The notes below the pieces were generated by a model. That model was not told where the DNA came from. It made no database searches and saw nothing but the letters and a program-made list of their open reading frames with translations. From Acidimicrobiia bacterium (GTDB lineage Bacteria; Actinomycetota; Acidimicrobiia; Acidimicrobiales; Aldehydirespiratoraceae), in assembly GCA_022819505.1 (NCBI GenBank), contig JAJEHD010000018.1, positions 496,001-560,000 on the forward strand: a stretch of 64,000 bases of DNA. Direction: 5' to 3'. A program made the translations under genes and the position numbers. How positions within the stretch are numbered: position 1 is the first letter of the stretch; the number at the start of each line of letters is the position of its first letter. Below are positions 9,738 through 16,270 of this stretch, in pieces.

Positions 9738-10550
9738 GTGCTCGTGGACGCCCATACGCATGTCGTGTCGAGCGATCTTGAGACGTACCCCCTGTCGCCC
9801 GCCGGCCTGGGCGGGAGCTGGTACCTGCAGTCGCCGTGCTCGGCCGGGGAGCTGCTCGACGAGATGGACACCGGCGGCGTGGACCGGGCCGTCCTGGTGC
9901 AGCCGCTTGGGGCCTACTCCTTCGACAACCGGTACGCGGCCGCCAGCGCGTCGGCTCGTCCCGACCGTCTTGCGGCTGCCTGCTGCGTGGACCCCGGCGG
10001 CGAATCGCCGGTCCGGACGCTGCGTGAGTGGCTCGATCGTCCCGGCGTCGCCGGCGTCCGGTTCTTCGCGCTGGCCGAGCAGCGGTCGTGGTTGAGCGAC
10101 CCGGCGACGTTCGTGCTGTGGGAGCAGGCAGCCGCGAGCGGAGCCCATGTGATCGTGACCGTCTACGAGAGCCAGTTCGACGAACTCGCGCTGGTGCTCG
10201 GGCGCTTCGGCGACGTGGCCGTGTCGCTGGATCACTGCGGGTTCTGCGACGTCTCCCATCCTGAGCCACTGCTGGAGCTGGCCCGCTTCGAGAACCTCAA
10301 CCTCAAGGTCACGACCAATGTCATCGATGCCGCCACCGCGGCCGAGGGCGCTGCCCGCGGGTTCGTCAGCCGCCTCGCTGGCGCGTTCGGCGCCGAGCGG
10401 TTGATGTGGGGTTCCGACTACTGCCAGACCCACGACCGCTCGTATGCCGAGCTGGTCCGGATCGGGATCGCAGCCTTCAGCGATCTGGCCGGGGCGCAGC
10501 AGGACTCCTGCCTGGGCGGCACCGCCCGGCGTGTCTGGTTCGGAAGCTAG
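9738..10550 (+). CDS. Amidohydrolase family protein (amidohydrolase-2 type)
   Basis: A TIM-barrel metal-dependent hydrolase or decarboxylase of 270 residues. VDAHTHVV at the N-terminus gives the first His-X-His metal site. SLDHCGFCDV and LMWGSDYCQT, near the C-terminus, give the later His and Asp positions. This subgroup includes lactonases and decarboxylases of aromatic or dicarboxylic compounds, so the substrate is not assignable. Its stop overlaps the stop of the convergent 2-hydroxyacid dehydrogenase gene by four bases, leaving no room for an intergenic terminator. The start is GTG. Confidence 0.8.
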   Translation: MLVDAHTHVVSSDLETYPLSPAGLGGSWYLQSPCSAGELLDEMDTGGVDRAVLVQPLGAYSFDNRYAAASASARPDRLAAACCVDPGGESPVRTLREWLDRPGVAGVRFFALAEQRSWLSDPATFVLWEQAAASGAHVIVTVYESQFDELALVLGRFGDVAVSLDHCGFCDVSHPEPLLELARFENLNLKVTTNVIDAATAAEGAARGFVSRLAGAFGAERLMWGSDYCQTHDRSYAELVRIGIAAFSDLAGAQQDSCLGGTARRVWFGS

Positions 10551-11575
10551 AGCTCGATCTCGTTGACGAGCGGCCCGCCGGCCAGGTAGAGGGCCACGTT
10601 CCTGTTGAAGACGTCGTGTACCGCATCGAAGAAGCCGCTCGGATCGGTGGAGCAATGGGCCGAGATGTAGATGTTGGGAGCGTCCCACAGCGGTGAGTCC
10701 TCCGGCAGGGGCTCCACCGCGGCCACATCGATGGCGGCGGCCCGGAGCTTGCCGGCGTGCAGCGCGTCCGCCAGAGCGGGTTCGTGCACGAGCGTGCCCC
10801 GGCCCACGTTCACGAACATCGAGCCGTCCCGCATGGCCGCGAACGCCGCCGCGTCGAACAGCTCGTGGGTTTCGGGCGACTCGGGGACGGCCGCGGCGAC
10901 GATGTCGCAGCGTCCCAGCAGGTCGTGGAGCCCTTCAGGCCCCACGACCTCGTCGGCCAGCTCGGAGGCGGCCGCGCTCCGGCGCAGGACGACCACACTC
11001 ATTTCGAAGGCCCGGGCCCGGCGGGCCAGTGCCTGGTTGATCGGACCGAAGCCGATGAGGCCGATGGTCCGGTGAGCGAGTCCTTCGCCGTACACCGGCT
11101 GCCACTTCTTGCGCTGCTGGACGGCGTCCAGCAGGCGCACCTGCTTGAACTCCCCCAGGATGCGGGCGAGCACGAACTCAGCGATCGAGGCGGCGTTGGC
11201 TCCCGAGGCGTTGGTAAGCCGGATGCCGGCCTCCCGCAGTCCGGCGGAGGTGAGATGGGAGACCCCGGCTCCCAGAGCCTGGACCCATCGCAGCCGGGGG
11301 GCGACTGCGGCCACATCGAAGGGAAGGTCCAGCGTCAGGCAGCAGTCGATGCGGGCGAACGCATCCCGCTGCTCGTCCGTCAGCCGGGGCGCCAGGTGCC
11401 TCACCTCGTCGTAGGGCGGGACCCCCCGGCCCGAGCGCAGCTCGGACGGCTCCTCGTAAGGCTCGACGATGATCTCGATCCGGGGGTCGACCGCGGCCAG
11501 TTCAGCCAGGTGGTGCTCGAAGCGGTCGTTGAACTCGGGGGTGTAGAGGACGCCCACGACCAGCCGGTCGCTCAC
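10547..11575 (-). CDS. D-isomer-specific 2-hydroxyacid dehydrogenase family protein
   Basis: NAD(P)-dependent oxidoreductase of 342 residues. The Rossmann motif is GLIGFGPINQALARR (about residues 170-185). The catalytic Arg is in VNVGRGTLVH, the Glu is in VAAVEPLPEDSPLW, and the His is in ISAHCS, so the catalytic set is complete. It lies 36 bases downstream of the selenoprotein gene on the same strand and may be the third gene of that operon. The substrate is probably a 2-keto or 2-hydroxy acid, otherwise unknown. Confidence 0.88.
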   Translation of the reverse strand: MSDRLVVGVLYTPEFNDRFEHHLAELAAVDPRIEIIVEPYEEPSELRSGRGVPPYDEVRHLAPRLTDEQRDAFARIDCCLTLDLPFDVAAVAPRLRWVQALGAGVSHLTSAGLREAGIRLTNASGANAASIAEFVLARILGEFKQVRLLDAVQQRKKWQPVYGEGLAHRTIGLIGFGPINQALARRARAFEMSVVVLRRSAAASELADEVVGPEGLHDLLGRCDIVAAAVPESPETHELFDAAAFAAMRDGSMFVNVGRGTLVHEPALADALHAGKLRAAAIDVAAVEPLPEDSPLWDAPNIYISAHCSTDPSGFFDAVHDVFNRNVALYLAGGPLVNEIEL

Positions 11576-11611
11576 CGCCTAGACCTCGGCCTCACTGGCC
11601 CGGCGCGCCTG

Positions 11612-12130
11612 TCATGCCGACCCGGTCAGGAGGAGCAGGGCCGGCTCCACGGCACGGTCGGCCCGGTCGACGACGGCGGCCTCGTCGGTGCCGCCCAGCG
11701 GGTGCTCGACGGCCACGATCCTGGTGCCGGGCAGGCCCAGAGTGGCCGCCACCTCCGAGGCGAGGGCCTCGAAGGCGGTGGTGGCCACCAGGACGGTGGG
11801 AATCCCGGCGGCTTCGAGGCTGACGGAGTCGTGGACACTCCACGACGTGCAGCTGCCTCAATCGGCTGAGCCGGTGAGGACGACCTCGGCCTCGGCCAGC
11901 CGGGCCAGCACGTCGTCGGGCGCGGGCAGCGCCGCGTTCTTGCGCTCCACCACCTCCACGCCGGCCCCGGTGCGGGCGGCGAGCCGTTCGGCCATTCGCC
12001 CCAGCAGCAGCCCCGCGTTCGGCTTGGAGTTGTCGAGGATCCCGATCCGCTTGCCGGCCAGCACCGGTACCGGCGGCGCGAGGGAGGCGGCGGAGGGCCC
12101 GACCGCACCGTCCGGGGCATAGACCTTCAT
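11612..12130 (-). CDS. UGSC-family selenoprotein (in-frame UGA decoded as selenocysteine)
   Basis: The frame begins MKVYAPDG at 12130, meets TGA at 11860-11858 after 90 codons, and continues without another stop for 81 codons to TGA at 11614-11612. Read through, the centre is GSAD-U-GSCTSW, the signature motif of the UGSC family of (seleno)proteins, in which the first residue is Sec or Cys. The sequence after the UGA looks clearly protein-coding, with LEAAGIPTVLVATTAFEALA and a normal G/C third-position bias. A hairpin fitting the bacterial SECIS pattern follows the UGA. The ATG overlaps the previous stop (ATGA), so translation is coupled. A redox role for the U-X2-C motif is inferred; the substrate is unknown. 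Standard annotation would stop at residue 90. Confidence 0.88.
11816..11860 (-). promoter_or_regulatory. Bacterial SECIS element of the UGSC selenoprotein
   Basis: Immediately 3' of the UGA (11860-11858) lies GTCGTGGA-GTG-TCCACGAC (11846-11828 on the minus strand), a perfect 8-bp stem with a 3-base loop starting with G. The UGA-to-loop spacing is 19 bases. An outer pairing GAGGC (11859-11855) with GCCTC (11820-11816) places the UGA at the stem base. Known bacterial SECIS elements have such spacing and a G in the first two loop bases. SelB recognition is inferred. Confidence 0.8.
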
Positions 12131-13191
12131 GGCTCGGTTCCCTCCCGTCTCTCGGGCTCGACCGGCACGGTCGCGCTCCTGGTCATGCCCCAACTCGGGA
12201 TGACCGAGCTGTGCTTGCCCGGTCCTCCGACCACGACGATCCTGATGTTGTCGGGATGTTCGGTAATGGGCATTCCGGCGTCGTCGCCGAAGGTCTCCTG
12301 CCACGGGGCCCATGCCCGCAGCGCGAACGCCTCACGGAGGTCGCCGGTCCGCATGCGGGCCCGCTCGTGAAGGTAGGAGGCCATGTTCCCGCGTGTCCAA
12401 CCGGCCGCCGCGCAGGCGGCAGCGTGCTCGGGGCACAGCATCACGAAGAACTCGGCCCCGCTGACGGGTGCGTTGTTGGACCCGAGCGAGGCCATGACCG
12501 ATGCCGCCTTGTCGAGGATGGCGGCCGGCTGGTCCGACTCCATGTCGTGGAAGTTGTGGGGCGCCTCGCCACAGTGCACGGTCACGGCCGAGGGCCCGTC
12601 CACGCCGACGCTGGCCGCGTACCCGCCCCAGGGCGACTCGGCCAGGTTCTCAGCCACGCAGTAGGCGTACTTGGCCGGCCCGCCCTGGGTGGAGGCGTCG
12701 CCGGCTCCGGGGACCGCGCCCGCGACGTGCAGGAGTATCAGGCGGAGGGCCCGGCCGGTGGAGGCGTTGGCCAGGTTGCCCGGCCCGAACGCTCCGAGCC
12801 CGGAGTTGTAGCCCGCGGTGCGGGCGACCTCGCCGTGGACCACCAGCAGGGGCGCCACCGGATGGGTGGTGGCGTTCACGCCCCGCAGGTTGACTTCCGG
12901 GCGGGCCAAGGCCCGCACCGCGGCGACGAGCACACTCATGTGCTCGGGGCGGCACCCGGCCAGCACCGCGTTGATGGCGATGATCCTGCGGGTGGCGATC
13001 CCCGAACGCGGCGGCAGCGCCGCGACAACCTCCTCGGGGTCGCCGCCGCATCCTGCCAGCATCGCATCGACCCGCTCGGGGGTGGGTGGCACCAGCGGCA
13101 GGCCGTCGCCCCAGCCGCGGACTGCGAAGCAGTCCCGAAGCGTCTCGGGGTCGTCGGAGGCGACTTCCAGCATCTCGGACAAGTCGGTCAT
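12127..13191 (-). CDS. Uncharacterised protein paired with the UGSC selenoprotein
   Basis: A 354-residue protein if started at the ATG MTDLSEML (13191); an ATG at 13281 would add 30 residues. Neither start has a clear ribosome binding site. I do not recognise a catalytic fold. It has a conserved-looking N-terminal block (RGWGDGLPLVPPTPERVD), many Gly/Ala-rich segments, and Cys at GCGGD, AGCRPEH, YCVAEN, VHCGEAPH and LCPEHAAACAAAG, which could bind metal or be redox active. No signal peptide or membrane segment is obvious. Its stop overlaps the selenoprotein start by four bases, so the two proteins are probably made together and may act together. Divergent from the MttB operon across a palindrome. 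Confidence 0.75.
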   Translation of the reverse strand: MTDLSEMLEVASDDPETLRDCFAVRGWGDGLPLVPPTPERVDAMLAGCGGDPEEVVAALPPRSGIATRRIIAINAVLAGCRPEHMSVLVAAVRALARPEVNLRGVNATTHPVAPLLVVHGEVARTAGYNSGLGAFGPGNLANASTGRALRLILLHVAGAVPGAGDASTQGGPAKYAYCVAENLAESPWGGYAASVGVDGPSAVTVHCGEAPHNFHDMESDQPAAILDKAASVMASLGSNNAPVSGAEFFVMLCPEHAAACAAAGWTRGNMASYLHERARMRTGDLREAFALRAWAPWQETFGDDAGMPITEHPDNIRIVVVGGPGKHSSVIPSWGMTRSATVPVEPERREGTEP

Positions 13192-13290
13192 CTTGTCCCA
13201 GTCTGCTGGCTCGCGGGCGCTCCTGCTCCCGGCGGGCAGGCGGCTGTGAGCCGGGCGCCATTCTCCGCCAGGATACGGCATCGGTCTGCA

Positions 13291-13307
13291 ATTTCACTAC
13301 ATGAAAT
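13291..13307. promoter_or_regulatory. Palindromic operator candidate between UGSC and MttB operons
   Basis: ATTTCA-CTACA-TGAAAT is a perfect 6-bp inverted repeat with a 5-base spacer, strikingly AT-rich against its surroundings. It lies in the divergent promoter region of the selenoprotein unit and the MttB-like gene. Its reverse strand contains ATTTCATGTA, found again at 18852-18861 just past the end of the MttB/Rieske/dehydrogenase operon. A dimeric repressor site is the simplest reading. Confidence 0.5.
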
Positions 13308-13371
13308 TTACTGATAGAAGTGAAAGAGGTGGCAGCGCCAAGCGCGATCGGCGGTGCACTAGCCTGCGGGA

Positions 13372-14907
13372 ATGAGCGCCGAGCGTCGCCGCCGACGGCC
13401 CCGCGAGACTGTCGCGGCCAAGCCGAAAGGACCGGTCCAGCCGCCCTGGCGCCTCCACGAGCGCCTGTTCGAGCCGACGCCGGTGGTCAGCGAGGACGAG
13501 CTGGAGGCCATCCACCAGGCCTCCCTGACCGTGTTGCGCGACACCGGCATGGACTTCCTGCACCCGACCGCGCTGCGGATGTGGGCCAAGGCGGGCGCCC
13601 GTGTGGACGGCGAACGGGTGCGACTAGATCCGGAGATGGTCACCGAGCTGGTGGCGTCGGCCCCCTCGGAGTTCGTGCTGCACGCCCCCGACCCGGCTCG
13701 CCATCTGCCGATGGGCGGTCGCAACGTGGCCTTCGCGGCGGTGGCCAGCCCCCCGAACGTGGCCGACCGGTCAGGCGGTCGGCGGACCGGCAACCGCGAG
13801 GACTACCGGCGCCTGGTGATGCTGACCGAAGTGCTCAACTCGGTGTCGCTCACGGGCGGCTATCCGGTGGAGCCGGTGGACGTCCACTCCTCTGTGCGCC
13901 ATCTGGTGGCCACCCACGACCTGCTGACGCTGTCGCGCAAGGTGCTTCACTGCTACTCGCTCGGTGCGCAGCGCAACCGGGACTGCCTGGAGATGGTTCG
14001 CATCGTCAGGGGTGTCAGCGACGACGACCTCGACCGGGAGCCGTCCATCTTCACGGTGGTCAACTGCAATTCGCCGCTGCGGCTGGACACGCCGATGCTG
14101 GAGGGGATCCTCCAGTTCTCGGCCCGCAACCAGGTGGTGGCGGTCACGCCGTTCACGCTGGCAGGGGCGATGGCGCCGGTGACGGTGGCCGGGGCGGTGG
14201 TGCAGCAGAACGCCGAGGCCCTGGCCGGGATCGCGTTCACTCAGCTGGTCCGACCGGGCGCGCCCGCGATCTACGGCGGCTTCACCTCCAACGTGGACAT
14301 GCAGTCGGGAGCGCCCGCCTTCGGCACTCCCGAGTACATGCAGGCGGTGCTGCTAGGCGGCCAGCTGACCCGCCGCTACGGCGTGCCGTACCGGTCCTCC
14401 AATGCGTGCGCGGCCAACGTGGTCGACGCCCAGGCCGCCTACGAGAGCGTGTTCTCGCTGTGGGCGACGACCATGGGCGGGGCCCACATGGTGCTGCACG
14501 GCGCGGGCTGGATGGAGGGTGGGCTGCAGGCCTGTTTCGAGAAGATGGTCATCGACGCCGACCTGCTCGGCATGGTGAGCGCCTTCCTGGACCCCGTGGC
14601 CACCGACGCCGACTCGTTGGCGGTGGATGCCATCGCCGAGGTCGGGCCGGGCGGTCACTTCTTCGGCACGGCCCACACGCTGGCCCGCTACCGGGACGCA
14701 TTCTTCAAGCCGATGGTGTCGGACTGGCGCAACTACGAGACCTGGGAGGAGGCCGGCTCGCCCACCGCGCTCGACCACGCCGAGCGGCTGGTGGGGGAGC
14801 TGCTGGAGGCGTACGAGCCGCCCGCGCTCGCCGACGACGTACGGGCCGAACTGGACGACTTCACCGACCGGCGAATCGCCGAGGGCGGTGTGCCCACCGA
14901 CTTCTGA
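13372..14907 (+). CDS. MttB-family methyltransferase without pyrrolysine (betaine-type)
   Basis: 511-residue homologue of trimethylamine:corrinoid methyltransferase. The C-terminal TIM-barrel carries GAGWMEGGLQACFEKMVIDA, matching the MttB core, and the frame holds no in-frame amber codon, so it belongs to the pyrrolysine-free branch. Characterised members of that branch demethylate glycine betaine, carnitine or proline betaine rather than trimethylamine. It leads an operon with a Rieske oxygenase and a dimethylglycine-type dehydrogenase, favouring glycine betaine or a relative as substrate. No corrinoid protein is encoded next to it; one is present at 38594. A paralogue lies at 32976. Confidence 0.85.
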   Translation: MSAERRRRRPRETVAAKPKGPVQPPWRLHERLFEPTPVVSEDELEAIHQASLTVLRDTGMDFLHPTALRMWAKAGARVDGERVRLDPEMVTELVASAPSEFVLHAPDPARHLPMGGRNVAFAAVASPPNVADRSGGRRTGNREDYRRLVMLTEVLNSVSLTGGYPVEPVDVHSSVRHLVATHDLLTLSRKVLHCYSLGAQRNRDCLEMVRIVRGVSDDDLDREPSIFTVVNCNSPLRLDTPMLEGILQFSARNQVVAVTPFTLAGAMAPVTVAGAVVQQNAEALAGIAFTQLVRPGAPAIYGGFTSNVDMQSGAPAFGTPEYMQAVLLGGQLTRRYGVPYRSSNACAANVVDAQAAYESVFSLWATTMGGAHMVLHGAGWMEGGLQACFEKMVIDADLLGMVSAFLDPVATDADSLAVDAIAEVGPGGHFFGTAHTLARYRDAFFKPMVSDWRNYETWEEAGSPTALDHAERLVGELLEAYEPPALADDVRAELDDFTDRRIAEGGVPTDF

Positions 14908-14963
14908 CCGCGACGGCCTCCGATTTGGTTGTGCTGCATTCCGAGGCGTGATGTAATGCCGCG

Positions 14964-16241
14964 ATGCTGCGAGCGTCAGAAGCGGGGCTGGACTTCACGT
15001 CCGAGGAGTTCTGGTCGGCCACCCGGCGGCCGCTCGACCAGGCGACGGGACTCCAACCAGCCGCCTACACCGGCGAGGACTTCCACGAGGTTGAGAAGGG
15101 CCGCCTTTTTGGTCGGGCCTGGGTGGCGGTGGCTTGGACGTCGGAGGTGGCCGAGCCGGGCCGCCTGCTGGTCCGGACCGTGGGCGACACGTCGGTGCTG
15201 ATCGCCCGGGGCCTCGACGGGGCGCTGCGGGGCTTCATCAACTCGTGCCGGCACCGGGGGACCGAGTTGGCCTCCGAGGACTGCACCGTGTCGCGGATGA
15301 TCCGCTGCCCCTACCACCGCTGGGGCTACGGCCTCGACGGCACGCTGGTGGCCACGCCCCTTTTTGACGAGGTGCCCCGACCCGACTTCGATCCCGCCGA
15401 GTTCTCCCTGCTGCCGGTGCGGGTGGAGACGTGGGGCTTCCAGGTGTTCGCCTGCCTGGACGATCGGACGCCGCCGTTGGCCGAGTGGCTGGGCGACCTG
15501 CCCGAGCGGATGGCCGGCTACGGCTTCGACGGCTGGTACGTCCACGAGAAGTGCAGCTTCGACGTGGCCGCCAACTGGAAGCTGATCACCGAGAACTTCC
15601 AGGAGTACTACCACCTGGCATGGGTCCATCCCGAGCTGGCCAAGGTGTCCCGGGTCCGGGACCACTACCGCTACCAGGGGCCGGGCCTGTACTGCGGCCA
15701 GACCACCACGCCGGTGTCGGGCGACGAGCGCGACGACTGGCTGGTGCTCCCGCCTGCGCCCGGGCTGGACAGCTCCGACTCGGTGAGCGGCCGGTTCGTG
15801 GCCGTGTTCCCCAACCTGACGCTGGCCGTGCTGCCCAGCCATGCCTTCGTGATGCGCCTGGAGCCTCTGTCGGCGGGAGCCACCCGCGAGCACTGCGCGT
15901 TCCTGTTCCCGCCCTCCACCGATCCCGACACCGTCGGCGACGCCTTCGAGGCCACCCGCAAGTTCTGGATCGAGGTCAACAACGAGGACATCGACATCTG
16001 CGAGCGGTCCCAGCGGGGGCTGGCCCTGGGCGCGGCCCCGCCCGGGCCGCTGTCGCCCCGCTTCGAGGAGCCCCTGCACCGGTTCCACAACATGGTGGCC
16101 GACTGCATGACCGCGGACTCGCTGGCCACCGGGTTGACGGTGCCCGGCGGGGACGGTCCCGGCGACGCCGAGCGCTACGGCTGCGGGCCGAACCCCGCTC
16201 TGCCCGCCATCGACGCCCGCCTCTGGTCGAGCACGGACTGA
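14964..16241 (+). CDS. Rieske non-heme iron oxygenase, GbcA-like
   Basis: Alpha subunit of 425 residues. The Rieske site reads CRHRGTELASED...RCPYHRWGY (about residues 97-120). The mononuclear iron site is NFQEYYHLAWVHPE (about residues 212-225) with two His. The architecture matches the glycine betaine monooxygenase GbcA group, which removes one methyl as formaldehyde. The neighbouring dehydrogenase at 16271 would take over dimethylglycine. The required reductase (GbcB-like) is not in this window. Starts at an ATG 56 bases after the MttB-like gene. Other N-demethylases (stachydrine, carnitine) remain possible. Confidence 0.85.
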   Translation: MLRASEAGLDFTSEEFWSATRRPLDQATGLQPAAYTGEDFHEVEKGRLFGRAWVAVAWTSEVAEPGRLLVRTVGDTSVLIARGLDGALRGFINSCRHRGTELASEDCTVSRMIRCPYHRWGYGLDGTLVATPLFDEVPRPDFDPAEFSLLPVRVETWGFQVFACLDDRTPPLAEWLGDLPERMAGYGFDGWYVHEKCSFDVAANWKLITENFQEYYHLAWVHPELAKVSRVRDHYRYQGPGLYCGQTTTPVSGDERDDWLVLPPAPGLDSSDSVSGRFVAVFPNLTLAVLPSHAFVMRLEPLSAGATREHCAFLFPPSTDPDTVGDAFEATRKFWIEVNNEDIDICERSQRGLALGAAPPGPLSPRFEEPLHRFHNMVADCMTADSLATGLTVPGGDGPGDAERYGCGPNPALPAIDARLWSSTD

Positions 16242-16270
16242 TCGGCGCGCCGGCTCCGGGAGAGGCTCGG

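Noticed and set aside
11858..12313. Reading the UGSC gene as a short protein ending at the TGA at 11858
   Set aside because: The motif GSC, the conserved-looking sequence and the SECIS hairpin all lie after this TGA in the same frame, so it is read as selenocysteine.
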